Notes under the pieces: model-generated
The model's input: the letters and a program-made list of their open reading frames with translations, nothing else
Database searches by the model: none
Told to the model about the DNA's origin: nothing
Assembly: GCA_029834535.1 (NCBI GenBank)
Contig: JAQMWT010000214.1
Coordinates: 1 to 36,149 of the forward strand
Length of the DNA stretch: 36,149 nucleotides
DNA from: Chrysophaeum taylorii
Lineage: Eukaryota > Sar > Pelagophyceae > Pelagomonadales > Pelagomonadaceae
Direction: 5' to 3'
In this document: positions 1-9,726 of the stretch, piece by piece
Numbering within the stretch: position 1 is the stretch's first letter
How the letters are laid out: each line of letters begins with the position of its first letter
Made by a program: the position numbers and the translations under genes

Positions 1-2940
1 TTGGGGTTCGCTGAGGGCAGCCGCACGTATACGTTTACTGCTCCAACGTCCCCCGAACAGAGACGATCTGTTATATTTGGAAGCCGTTTATGGGTTACTT
101 GTGGATATCCGCCCTCTTCCTCAAGTTGGCTCCGATGCCACCTATGGCACCGCCATACAAAAGCTCTTGTCCATCTGCTTATCTGTGATGCCTGGCTGCC
201 TTACCTACAAGGCCACCGAAAGTCTTTTCTATCGACTACAAGGATTCTCATTTTGCTCTGGAAGATCACCATTATCTCATAGTCGCTATATAGGGTATTT
301 CGTGGAAGTGACCGCAAACTCGGCTCTAAAATCCACTCCATGCTGCTCCATTGCCCACCGTCCGAGGGTATGCAAACATTATTTACTCGACCCTCGCAAC
401 GGGAAATTACGCTATCCCACTCGACCGGAATGTGATTCGTGTAATAACCACACCAAACAACAGGAATCTTCCTTTTGTCTCTTCGCCACGACCTTTTCTT
501 GCTGTGACATGAGTCAGCAAGGCTCTGCCTGCCGGTACGTACAGAACACTGTACAAGCAATTCTCGCTCCTCGTTGCCGATATTAATCCCTTATGTTGGA
601 CCCTACCATTCCAACATACTGCTGCCGTGTGAAGAACTCCTATGTATCCACCTTCCATGACCTTGATCCGGCCGCCACACGTGCAGCACAGATACCTTGT
701 CTTTGCCACAAGCTTTTATGATGTCTATTTCCAGCAACTGCTTGACCGAAATGTCGTTAAACTATATATCTTCGTCCTACGAAGATACTTGGCTACTCGT
801 GATGATGAGGATGCACCTCCAAGTGATCCTGCTGCGCACCAGGATGACGGCGCCACCGTATCCTCCTGCCTTGGACACCGAACTCAAGTTCGATGTTCGG
901 CGCAAACGTCATAATCCCGCTCATCCCACTTCCTCGCAAATCCCTCGCACACGGATCCGCGAATATCTCAACGCCAAAGAACGTGCCAATCGCTCTTTCC
1001 ACGGGTGCACCACTGCACCGGACAACGTCGCATCCAAGGCCCCCAACGTACTGGATCTCGTCCTGGCTTCTCTGCCTCAGATCTACCGTATCGCGACCTT
1101 ATGCACCGACTGCATCGCGCACAACAAGCGCCACCCGACAAGCACTTCAATCCGACCAAGCCCTCTTTTGAGCAAACTCACAAAGCCGGCGAAGTCTGGG
1201 CGTGCGACTGTTGGCGGCTATGTGCAATCCGTCAGACCAGATCAGAATGGGGAGGCTTCACCCATATCATTGTGTTTCAAGGAGCTTATCTCGAAGTTTC
1301 TCATGGTGTACTTTACACGCACACCACAACCACGGAGTTCACTCAAGCTCTGACTTTGTGTATGACTCTTGTCGTACACAAATCAACGTGCACATGCGCA
1401 CCCTCTACTCGGATGCCTTCAAGCCCTATTTTAGCCAGCACATTACCGCCCGTACGCGTCGATAGGGCATTCAGCTCATCGCTTTTCCCGCCGTACATGC
1501 ACCACTTTAACTTTGAAGTTGAGTGCAAGCCATCGGTTTCATCGCCTCCGCCTCCCCAACTCGCCTTCGTTCTCTCCTTATTGCTCATTATCGTGGCTCC
1601 AAGATCGTGGAACCAGCCATCATGTTTCCATGGGCGGTGTCACACCATCCAAAGTTACAACCTTACTCCCGAACGCCACGCTCGAGCGCATTCACCATGC
1701 TATCCTGAGTCCGCAACAGCTACCTACAACCAACTGAGCACTCCCCAGAATGACATGCTCAAGATTTTCGGCGCTGAATGCTACCTTCTATTGGACCCAC
1801 CAGCACCACAAGTGGGAACCGTGCCGCCGCAAATACTTATATCTATGTTGCGCCAACGCGCAAACCCGCTCGTCTCCCCACGCGTTGACCATCTGCCGAC
1901 TCGTCGTCCTCAACCCTGAAAACGGACAAATCCGTGTTTCGTCCAAGCTGCAATTCATCTACATCATTCTTCAGCATCCTACTCTGATCCTGAACTTGCT
2001 CCTCCGCCTCACGCTCCTCCCGCGCCTTTCTCGCTCACACCCCACGCTGCTATCCAAGACCATTTCATTCAGCGGGGGACACGGACACCTCATCCTCGGA
2101 GGGGGCACTCTCCACCTCCCTCAGCTCCTTCTTCGTCCCCTGCTCCTGCTTCCCTCCTCTTAACGCTCTCGCCGACGATTCTGGCTCTATGCCACCGCCG
2201 CCTTGCTTCTTCTACAAAGACCTTTTGCACAAGATGGCCTCATTCTTGTCCCAGGTTCCAAACAACCTAACAACCGCAAGGCAGCCTCCATGAAAATATC
2301 CAAGCCCGGCTGCAAGCGTTACTATTGGTGCTTACAAAGCCGCTGGTGGCAAACTCGCCGATTCGCTGGGATCTTCGCCACCACTTTCTTACGTTCAAGT
2401 CTCCCCCTCACACCCCGCCTCTTCATCTCAATGGTGGTATCCTCTGGTCTGCTCTCTGCTCAGAGGGGAACATGCGTTGTTAGCTCGTCTTCTTCTCCCG
2501 TTGCGCACTGACTTACTGCCCGCTACCCTCCCGTCGATGGTTACTTCGCCCACGCTAAGTGCGCATCCAGCATCCCAGCCGCAACTTTTTTCTAAGGCGG
2601 ATGGTTCACCAACGTGCCCCTCCTCAGCCTATTTTAGCTGCGTTCACTGAGCACGCCGCTGCTGTTGGCACTCTTTCCATACATATGCACTTACGTACCT
2701 GGGCTCGACCAGCGTTGATCATAATGCTTCGAGTTTGGCGCTAATCTGCATCTCGGCTGACTTGAGGACAGAACTCCTTCGGTCTCTACAGAGTATATCA
2801 CTTTGGTCTAGGTCTTCATGCGACCCTACTATACATATCAAACTGGAATCTGCTTCCTCTACTACTCCTACTGACGCTGTTTCCACTTATCCCGAAGTTG
2901 CGCACACTGCCTCGACCGCAACGTCGAGTCAAACTATAAT
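1..2940 (+). pseudogene. Copia element 1: frameshifted gag-pol 5' part with integrase and linker remnants
   Basis: This is the upstream part of a Ty1/copia polyprotein, broken by many frameshifts. Recognisable pieces, in shifting + frames: a zinc-type CTDC segment near 1104-1130, followed by GEVWACD near 1190, as expected before and at the first catalytic Asp of a copia integrase; SKFLMVYFT near 1290; and the segment RLVVLNPENGQIRVSS near 1895-1945, which matches the typical copia integrase C-terminal end. 1950-2940 is Ser/Pro-rich and corresponds to the integrase-RT linker; part of it (around 2320-2350, AAGGKLAD) resembles the linker of copia element 3. 1-700 holds no domain I can name. The 5' LTR lies outside the window or is unrecognisable. 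The copia assignment is firm because of the intact RT downstream; exact domain borders are uncertain. Confidence 0.6.
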
Positions 2941-4805
2941 TCACCAGCATTGTTGGTCCTGATGAATATAAGGTCCAAGAAGCGGACGTCTCCATATATG
3001 AATACAAGCTCAAGTGCCTCCACGGTATGTCGCCTGAAGACAGGCACGCCTACCTCAAGGCCATCGCCAAGGAACTCCACGACATTGTCCGCTTTGGCTG
3101 CTTCAAGCTTTCATTGCCCGACGGTGTCTCTCGTCCTATTGACTGCAGGATGGTGCTGAAGATTAAAACGGACTCTGCAGGCAAATACGTTAAGCACAAG
3201 GCTCGCCTCGTGCTACGTGGCTTCCTAGCCTCCCTTGGCGCCGATTTCTTTGGCACCTTCAGCCCGATGGCCACAATGACCGCAATCCGGGTACTACTGG
3301 CGATTGCGGCATACAAGCAATTGCCTGTCTACCACGCAGACGTCCCGAACGCCTTCGTTCAGTCTGCCATTGATGCCAACGTCTACGTTCAGTTGCCAGA
3401 CGGCATCAAGCTTATCGACCCCGATGATGCTAAATACAAGGGCCGACGCCTACCGAAACTGCTGAAGTCACTTTATGGACTTCGGCAATCGCCATCTCTT
3501 TGGAACAAAGAGATAGACGGCTTCTTCCGTAGCCTTGGCTACAGGCGCCTGCATTCGGACTCTTGCCTATATGCTCGGGTATCCGCACATGCTAAGTTCG
3601 TCGTATGCAGTCTGTCTTTAGGCGACATTGTTATTGTGTCCAATGATGACACTCTTCGTACTGAGCTACAGGATGCCCTCCACAAATGGTATGCTGTATA
3701 GCAGTTTGAACCTGTCCATACTCTCCTAGGCATGCGTGTGTGTCGTACATCTGATGGATCCATCTCCCTGGATGTGCAAGCCAAGCTTGATGAGCTCTTC
3801 GCTGATCATCCTGTCTTGCAGCAACTTACCCCGCTTAAATATCCTATGTCCTCGTCCTTCAAGTATAAAGATGGCACTCCCAGCTCTGAAACAGAGTTGT
3901 ATATCAACTCACACTTTGCAACCCTCCTTGGCAAGCTGGTGTTCATGCAGGTCGCCTGCAGACCTGACTTCTCGCAAGCCTTGGGCAGATGTTCGCGTGG
4001 TATGCATGCACCCACGTACGTTCATGTCCAGATGCTAGGATACCTGCTCCGCTACCGGAGGAAGCCGGAAAACCGTTCACTTCGCCTCTGGTTTCATCCT
4101 AAAGGTAATGCTATTGAAGCTCACCTTCGCACTGTTTCCGCTAATCGAATCGATCTCTCTACTGTGGTCGACTACCAACCGCAGGATGTATCCACAGGAC
4201 AGTTTGATCCCTTAGTAGCCATGGTCGACGCTGACAATGCCCCTTCCCTAGCACAGGAAGATAGGAAATCTACCACCGGGTTTGTCTTCTATCTTTTCAA
4301 CTGCCTTATTTGTTGGAAAAGCAAGCTTCAACCGATTGTCTCCTGCTCAACTCACGAAGCTGAATTGATTGCCCTCCGTATTTGTGCTGATGAAGCTGTT
4401 CGGCTACGCAGGCTGCTGTTGGAACTTTCCTTTGTCGTCAACCCCACCTTTTACGTCAACAAGGTTAATGGTGAAAACGCCGCTGATCATGTTGACTTCG
4501 ATGACAACGACAACACAATTGCTGAAGATTTGCGCTTCATGAGAAGCCTCCCTTTCTTGTCTGACAATGCTGCTGCTGTTCACACCTCTAATAACCCAGA
4601 TGGATCCTCTCGCTCCAAGGCGCTGTCGACCAGATGGTTTAAGATCCGTGAGTACATCTCGCTACAGAAAATTCGAGTCCATCATGTTCCCGGCAAGCTA
4701 AACGTGGCTGATGGTTTTACAAAGCCACTTGCTGCTGAGTTCACCACTTTTCGTTCTCTACTCGTTATGCATCATGCCTCTGATGACAAGCCTCTACAGG
4801 ATTGA
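2941..4805 (+). pseudogene. Copia element 1 reverse transcriptase-RNase H, one in-frame stop
   Basis: The frame is open from just after a TAA at 2938 to the TGA at 4803-4805, apart from a TAG at 3699-3701. RT landmarks in order: KHKARLVLRGF, the FSPMATM segment, the first catalytic Asp region HADVPNAFVQ, KSLYGLRQSP, and SLSLGDIVIVS at the place of YVDD. RNase H follows with DADNAP, RKSTTGF, the STHEAEL glutamate, FLSDNAAAV and the C-terminal FTKPL. The YVDD box has become SLGD, so one catalytic Asp is lost, and the TAG truncates the product. Otherwise the frame is well preserved, which suggests recent decay compared with the shattered 5' half. The 3' half is closely related to copia element 3 on the other strand (shared CSRGMH, DADNAPS and STRWF.IR segments). 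It would have copied the element RNA into cDNA in a virus-like particle. Confidence 0.9.
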
Positions 4806-4821
4806 AGATGCCTAACCCCAG

Positions 4822-4843
4822 TGACCGCAACGTGATTAAACTA
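4822..4843 (+). repeat. Shared 22-nt motif between pol and ORF3 (copia 1)
   Basis: Seventeen bases after the pol stop lies a motif close to the consensus TGACCGAAAYGTCGTTAAAC followed by TA. Near-identical copies are at 743-764 and 6092-6113 on this strand, and on the minus strand at 33398-33419 in the matching pol-ORF3 gap of copia 3. It could be a cis-acting signal for expressing ORF3, or a short peptide (DRNVVKL-like in one frame). I cannot decide between these. Confidence 0.4.
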
Positions 4844-5004
4844 GCCCTGGCCGTATCTTCTTTTGCCACGTGTGAGTGTGTCGCCTATGTCCTTTTCTTG
4901 GCACTCCCGTGGCCGCGGCTTCTCCCCAGTCGTTCGAAGGACAGTCCCACGCGCGCTCTCCACGGCCGAACCTTCCCCCAGGTTGTCGCAAAAGCGACAA
5001 ACCC

Positions 5005-6633
5005 ATGACTGCTGCTACCACACAGGCTGCTGCAGTTGCACCGACACCAGCCGTGCATGTCTCACCTCAGTCGCTGACGTTCCAGGACTGCCTCGGCATT
5101 GACTATGCTGCGTACGAGCGAGGAATCTCTCTCTTTAAGGCCTACCGTGTCCCTGTCACCCCATTTCTCTCTTCTTTTATGCGAGTGGAACTCATTACTG
5201 CTCTTCATTCCGTTTATGAGTCTAATGATTCTTCATTATTTGTGGAATTGGTTACATTCATATCCATGCGTTTACCCACAACTATATCTTGGGAAGCTGC
5301 TCCTGCTATTGCTTCTATTGGCTGCTATAGAGGCCCCAAATGCGAACGTTTCATTTTGTCGTCCTTTTGTACGCAATGCCTCGATGATCTTGGACAACCG
5401 ACTTTCCTCGACTCGACTACTTATAACTCAAAGGCTCAAACGCCTCGTGAACTACCTACCAAGGTAATGAGTCACTCCAACATGGACGACCATAAGAAGA
5501 ATGGTCACATCCCCATTTCTGCTATTACAGTTGGCTTGTGCCTCGCGTGTCAAAATACTGATCAGGTGCCTACGCAACCTACCGTATATGCTCGCAATGA
5601 TACTTCTCTCCAATTCCCGTGTGATGCGCCCTCAGCTGGTCATATACGCGCTACCCTCATACGCGTCTATCATTTGTCAAGGGAGTTATATACTCTTTTG
5701 ACAAGTATGTTAGCTCAGCAACCGTCGCTTGTTAGCTTGGTCTTATCCGTATCCGCTATAGCCACTGATCCCACCACACAATTGCCATTCGCACTGGATC
5801 TTCGGCTTATAACACAGATGCACCTTGAGCATCTTAATTTCCTTGTGACTCTTGTTCGAACACAGAGTCGCAAAGCTCAGGCTATGTTCAAACCATCCAG
5901 GTTCCAGCATGTGGTCACTACTGTTGCTCAATCTTGGGTACAACATCTTGACGACTACGTATCATCTTCAGATGATACAAAACCGCCGTCACTCCTGGAT
6001 GAGATGTTCGGCCCCACTTATACTCAGGCAGAACATCAAAACTTTCTGCGCTTTTTAAACTCGAAATACCCTTCAATTGCACAGCATGTTTTGACCGAAA
6101 CGTCGTTAAACTACTCACACTCCACGTCAGCCCCTACTATGGAGATATCTTCACCATCGTCACATCCTACGCCTTCTGCTTCGCTTGCTGATTTCGACGC
6201 CTTGCGTCAACAAGTCGAACAGCTCCAGGAAACTCTTCGAGTCCATGTTCGCAAGGTCAGCGCTCTCAGTGCTGAGAATCTGTCCCTGCGTACAGATCTA
6301 CAGGCTGCTATTGCTTCAATCACTTCCCTGGAGAACCGGCTCTATCCTCCTACAGCCAACGATCATGTGTTACTTATAACACTGTACAAGATCACGGAGC
6401 TGTTGTCTCGCTTAACACTAACCACACATGAACAACATGTCTCCAATCACCCTTCCCCGGACGATCACCTTCTTCATCTGCGTGACAAGTTACTGTCATG
6501 TATATTCAGAGTATTCCTCTCTCATGCGAATCGAAAGACTCTTCTATCTTCACGGACCCGTTCGCCGAGTCCGATTTCCTGGAAATCCAACTGGACACCT
6601 GACAACTTGACTCACTTGTTCCATCCATACTGA
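5005..6633 (+). CDS. Copia element 1 ORF3: zinc-ligand and coiled-coil protein downstream of pol
   Basis: A 542-codon frame from the first ATG, open upstream to 4876. It lies about 200 bp after the pol stop and inside the element, since the polypurine tract and LTR follow. It contains the pattern C-x2-C-x31-H-x5-H-x15-C-x2-C, starting at the CTQC near nt 5369, and further on a C-x6-H-I-R-A segment (CDAPSAGHIRA) near 5620. Roughly nt 6190-6345 encode a leucine/glutamine heptad-like stretch predicted to form a coiled coil (LRQQVEQLQETL). Copia element 3 carries a diverged homologue in the same place with the same ligand spacing. The first half resembles a BED-type finger in spacing only. No transmembrane segment is obvious in the body, so an envelope role is not supported. 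Possible roles are nucleic-acid binding, a displaced Gag, or an accessory protein. Function is unknown. Confidence 0.75.
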   Translation: MTAATTQAAAVAPTPAVHVSPQSLTFQDCLGIDYAAYERGISLFKAYRVPVTPFLSSFMRVELITALHSVYESNDSSLFVELVTFISMRLPTTISWEAAPAIASIGCYRGPKCERFILSSFCTQCLDDLGQPTFLDSTTYNSKAQTPRELPTKVMSHSNMDDHKKNGHIPISAITVGLCLACQNTDQVPTQPTVYARNDTSLQFPCDAPSAGHIRATLIRVYHLSRELYTLLTSMLAQQPSLVSLVLSVSAIATDPTTQLPFALDLRLITQMHLEHLNFLVTLVRTQSRKAQAMFKPSRFQHVVTTVAQSWVQHLDDYVSSSDDTKPPSLLDEMFGPTYTQAEHQNFLRFLNSKYPSIAQHVLTETSLNYSHSTSAPTMEISSPSSHPTPSASLADFDALRQQVEQLQETLRVHVRKVSALSAENLSLRTDLQAAIASITSLENRLYPPTANDHVLLITLYKITELLSRLTLTTHEQHVSNHPSPDDHLLHLRDKLLSCIFRVFLSHANRKTLLSSRTRSPSPISWKSNWTPDNLTHLFHPY

Positions 6634-6659
6634 GTGCTTTACTTGCACTCACATTTCGC

Positions 6660-6854
6660 ATGGCACCACACCATTCAGCTATTGGTGTTCACCACCTTAC
6701 AGCAGAAGCTGACGACGATTCCAACACTCTCGAACCAGTAACGATGTCTACCACCTCAGATAATCCTAACACACTATCTGTTGTACCTGTGTTTCGTAAC
6801 GTTCTGGTCAAAAGCATCAAATCTACTCTCAGTTCCACCAAACCTAAGTCTTAA
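6660..6854 (+). CDS. Small conserved ORF before the copia 1 LTR (ORF4 or detached ORF3 tail)
   Basis: A 64-codon frame that starts 26 bp after ORF3. Its C-terminal end (LVKSIKSTLSSTKPKS, then stop) resembles the end of a 68-codon minus-strand frame at 30675-30881 beside the LTR of copia 3 (LAKSIKS...TKSSKS, then stop). The DNA after both stops is also alike down to the polypurine tract. It may be a real small protein or the frameshifted C-terminus of ORF3. Composition is Ser/Thr-rich; no domain recognised. Confidence 0.4.
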   Translation: MAPHHSAIGVHHLTAEADDDSNTLEPVTMSTTSDNPNTLSVVPVFRNVLVKSIKSTLSSTKPKS

Positions 6855-6984
6855 GACACTCCTTCTATACTCTTGATGCTTCGTATGTGACCTCTGCGGC
6901 CATCAAGACTGTACACTCCTTTCTTTTCTTCATCATCATCTTTCTCAAGAGATGTTCTATGGTCGCACCTTGCGCTTAGGACAT
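6855..6984 (+). other. Copia 1 3' untranslated segment
   Basis: About 130 bp between ORF4 and the polypurine tract. It has no coding frame but can be followed in the minus strand of copia 3 at 30546-30674 (shared TATGTGACCTCTG and TCTCAAGAGA pieces), so it is element sequence. Confidence 0.5.
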
Positions 6985-6994
6985 CTCGAGGGGG
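6985..6994 (+). promoter_or_regulatory. Polypurine tract of copia element 1
   Basis: TCTCGAGGGGG directly precedes the TG that opens the LTR. The same CTCGAGGGGG-TG junction occurs at the 3' end of copia element 2 (16864-16873) and, on the minus strand, of copia element 3. In LTR retrotransposons this purine run primes plus-strand DNA synthesis. Confidence 0.75.
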
Positions 6995-7144
6995 TGCAGA
7001 GAAATCTGATGCCTCTTACCCTTATCCGTCCGTTGAGAACGTGATCTCTTCCTTACCCTCTTCTTCCTTCTATACAGTCAATTAGTCCTCTGATCTGTGC
7101 TCACGCTCATCATCATGGTCTAGCGCGTCCCGAGGTATGTAGCA
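6995..7144 (+). repeat. 3' LTR of copia element 1 (about 150 bp)
   Basis: It starts TGCAGAGAAATCTG after the polypurine tract and ends ...GTATGTAGCA, giving TG...CA ends. The minus strand at 30377-30535 carries a clearly similar sequence: the same start, CCGTCCGTTGAGA, then CACGCTCATCATC and GGTCTAGCGCG, which identifies it as an LTR shared with copia element 3. The 3' boundary is inferred from the CA dinucleotide and loss of similarity. The matching 5' LTR is not in the window. Confidence 0.75.
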
Positions 7145-7204
7145 CTATACACTTAACCTTTCTCGTGTAGTTCTAGATGCCGCCGGTCGTGTTCTGAGGA
7201 TATA

Positions 7205-7780
7205 GGGAACATACCTTTCATTCCACGAATTAACCTTCCAGACGTTCATGATGAGACGGGATGGTTTCCCAGGTGACTCACCACTGCATGCATAATGCTC
7301 TGCAAAGAGGATACAGTGGACGAACAGCAAGGTTTCACCTCCTCGAAGATGATATCGAGTTTCTGGGACACATTTCGACTCCGGGAGGCTTGAAGCCGAA
7401 TCCTAAGACGTTATAAACGTTGCCGCAGATGCCGATCCCCGGGACGCTGCCGAACACGTCTGTGAAGACCCAGATTCGATCCTCCATCGGCATGAGCAAC
7501 TATTGCCGCCGATATGTGAAGAATTATTCGAAGATTGTGGAGCCGTCGAGGCGACTGTGTCTCGAAGGTGTTCCGTTCAAGTGGACGCCCGAGTGCCAAA
7601 CGCATGGGGCACGATCACCGAAGCACTGGTGGACTCTCACGGAGTTTATCATCCGGACTACGATCTTCCTTTTCAGATCCGCTCGGATGCTTCCAAGGAC
7701 GGCCTGGGCGCGTATCTTTCCAACTCGTGGAAGTCAAAGACGACGCTGACTTCGCTCCGCACGAGATATATGTGTTGATT
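7205..7780 (+). pseudogene. Ty3/gypsy reverse transcriptase-RNase H remnant
   Basis: Fragments in shifting + frames match the gypsy order: a LTFQ(T)FM-like piece near 7230, an IEFLGHIS-like junction (DDIEFLGHISTPGG) near 7350, then SNYCRRYVKNYSKIVEP near 7490, the FKWTPECQ step near 7590, and the RNase H start HPDYDLPFQIRSDASKDGLGAYLS near 7645-7715. A stop (TAA near 7413) and frameshifts break it. It begins 60 bp after the copia 1 LTR and has no flanking gypsy LTR that I can find, so it is an old fragment. Confidence 0.75.
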
Positions 7781-8221
7781 CCCTCGTTCACTCTGCGTAG
7801 TGGACGCGTCCCTGAACCCGTCGTCGAACGCGTATACAAGAAAATCCGTTCACGAGATGCTCATTCAGCCAAGGCTCGTGATTCTCGTCGCACATCTCGC
7901 TGAGGGCAGCTCGTATTCTCACTAGGGGAGTCCTGTGGCGGTAACTCCTGACCGCTGAGGCTTACCCCGCTTCTCAATGCTTACACCCGTTCAACGGAAC
8001 CCTTTTTCACGGAACCCTTTTTCTTGCTTCCTTATGATGTCGTGGGATTTTATCCTACTGACGTCGCCCTGTTCTCTCGATAAGAAAGTAGCTTGCTATC
8101 ATAAATCAACTCTCCAGTCTCAAGTTGGGAGCTTGGTGAGCGTGAGCAAGTGTTGTGGCGCCGGCGTAACCGACCCCGAGTCCGTATTGACCTCGAGCAG
8201 TGAGGTCGCCGGCTTGTCGGT
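7781..8221 (+). other. Unassigned interval before copia element 2 gag
   Basis: No credible gene. It contains a perfect tandem duplication of a 15 bp unit (ACGGAACCCTTTTTC at 7994-8008 and 8009-8023). The 5' LTR and primer-binding site of copia element 2 should lie here, but I cannot match the 3' LTR sequence of that element to it. Confidence 0.4.
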
Positions 8222-8421
8222 GAGTACCCCCTCTGTCACCCCGTGTCGGGAACGTTTTTGCGGCCAAACCTCCCTCGGATGATTCAGCTACCACTGATCA
8301 CGCTGACGACCACGAGGCGCACCCCGCCGTCCACGATGCAGTCGAGGATGACGACGCCCAGTTCAGCAATCTCCTGCAGGACGCCTTCGCGACGCTCGTT
8401 GATGACTGGTCTGAGCACGAG

Positions 8422-9063
8422 ATGCATTACCGGGATGCCAAGCGCCAGCGCAAGCCGAACCGTCGACCCCGCCCAGGCCCCGAAAAGCCTCGGTCCACGT
8501 CTACGTTCGACAATCGGGTCATCCCCGGCCTGAACCCTCGTCGTCCTCCCAAACGACCACCCGACGCTCCGCCTGTCCGCAAGCAGCTTCTCCACCCGTA
8601 TTTGCGTCAAGACCACCCTCGCAAACAAGGTGACCACCCATGTGAACCCGGTGACCATCGGCCCCGCGACAAACCCGACCTCCCCACGAACCGGTTCTCC
8701 CGCAAACACCGCCGTTTCTGTGGTGGAGCTCCACCCGATCGCGCGTTGCAAACCCCGCCCTCGAGCAGCCTTCCGCCTGACGTTGTCTCCAGGATCATGC
8801 GGAAAGCCACGAAGATCTCCGCCCTCCTCAAGAAACCTCAAAGTGACCGTCGCGATCAACTCGTCGAGACCATACTCCAGGAAGTCCGAGCTCTTGCGGG
8901 TGGCAGCAAAACAAAAACCGAGACGGCCCTGTCCTACCTCGTCTACTTCGCACGCGATCTCGAAGACGACTCGCTCGACACGGAGGCCGCCATCGATGCT
9001 TTTCTTGCAGCCGATGAGCCGGAGTACGATGACGATGGCGCTGACGACCCGTCAAACCCCTGA
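8422..9063 (+). CDS. Copia element 2 gag-like ORF
   Basis: A 213-codon frame, open without ATG from about 8222 and rich in Asp/Glu there. The middle (residues 5-90) is strongly basic and Arg/Pro/Lys-rich, suited to nucleic-acid binding. The C-terminal half (from SLPPDVVSRIMRKATK) looks helical and ends in a very acidic tail. It sits directly before the protease of the same element, where gag belongs. There is no CCHC knuckle, so the assignment rests on position and composition. The stop TGA overlaps a stem-loop at 9062-9097. Similarity to a known Gag family was not recognised. Confidence 0.5.
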   Translation: MHYRDAKRQRKPNRRPRPGPEKPRSTSTFDNRVIPGLNPRRPPKRPPDAPPVRKQLLHPYLRQDHPRKQGDHPCEPGDHRPRDKPDLPTNRFSRKHRRFCGGAPPDRALQTPPSSSLPPDVVSRIMRKATKISALLKKPQSDRRDQLVETILQEVRALAGGSKTKTETALSYLVYFARDLEDDSLDTEAAIDAFLAADEPEYDDDGADDPSNP

Positions 9064-9247
9064 GCACTGCGCGGGCGGCTCGTACACGCAGTGTGCTCTT
9101 CCCACGAGACCACACTCTTTTAGCTTCTTCTCCCGTAGCCGCCTCTCCCGCTGCCAATAGCCCTTCCCCGCAGCTTCCTAGCTCCTCCTCCCTAGCTCTC
9201 CCCACTAGCTCTCTCCTGTACTCCTTCACCACCCTCGCCCCATCGAA
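9064..9247 (+). other. Gag-protease spacer with stem-loop
   Basis: GAGCACTGCG at 9062-9071 can pair with CGCAGTGTGCTC at 9086-9097 (10 bp with a 2-nt bulge). The rest is pyrimidine-rich with stops in all frames, so no continuous gag-pro frame exists in this copy. Confidence 0.35.
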
Positions 9248-9726
9248 ATGTCCCTCAACAACGTCCCCTTTTCGTGCTTTTCATCATCCTCCGTCGACCC
9301 TATGTCGCTCAAGCATGATCATTCTCCCAAGACCAAGCTCGTCGCAATTTCCGATACTGGCGCCACCTTCAATTTTAGCCACTCGTCGTCACCTCTCGTC
9401 ATTGAGGGGTCACACGTCGACGTTACCCCTGTCAAGATCTCACAGGGTTCCACGTCGGTCATGGCCACCAAGATTGCTCTCTCCCTGCTGGTGGTTGCAG
9501 ACGCTCGCAACCCCGGCACCGGACTTGTGTATCTCGCGCCGGTCCTCCTGGTGGATGACTTTCGAGAGGATTTCTTCCTCCTCTCATCAGCCACTGGTCA
9601 CGTGTTCAACGTGATCATTTTCGACGCGCCCCTTCCGCACATTCCACACGGGACCCACAAGTCACCCGGCCTTGCCGCTCTCCCGCTGGACTATCGCGAA
9701 ATCGACGCCGCCGCCGCTGTCTTCAC
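9248..9726 (+). CDS. Copia element 2 aspartic protease
   Basis: Frame 9248-9937, of which the first ~160 codons look like a retroelement protease. Residues 33-43 read AISDTGATFNF, with the D-T-G catalytic triad at 36-38, followed by alternating hydrophobic strands (VDVTPVKI, KIALSLLVV) and a second hydrophobic segment (GLVYLAPVLLVDDF) as in the family. It would cleave the polyprotein. The frame switches near 9727, where downstream similarity continues in another + frame. The ATG may not be the real start, because in copia elements protease is part of a larger polyprotein. Confidence 0.75.

Noticed and set aside
4802..5008. 68-codon frame overlapping the pol stop with a hydrophobic stretch, as an envelope-like peptide
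   Set aside because: Not conserved in copia 3, no signal peptide-like start, and overlaps the ORF3 leader.
8154..8172. TGGCGCCGGCGTAACC as a primer-binding site for copia 2
   Set aside because: Starts like a lysine-tRNA site but the rest does not match, and no LTR end can be shown just upstream.
8218..8281. GTGAGTA splice-donor-like sequence before the gag frame
   Set aside because: No matching acceptor or joining exon could be supported; retroelement gag normally needs no intron.
8284..8859. 191-codon minus frame opposite gag
   Set aside because: Antisense of the gag-like frame without recognisable features.
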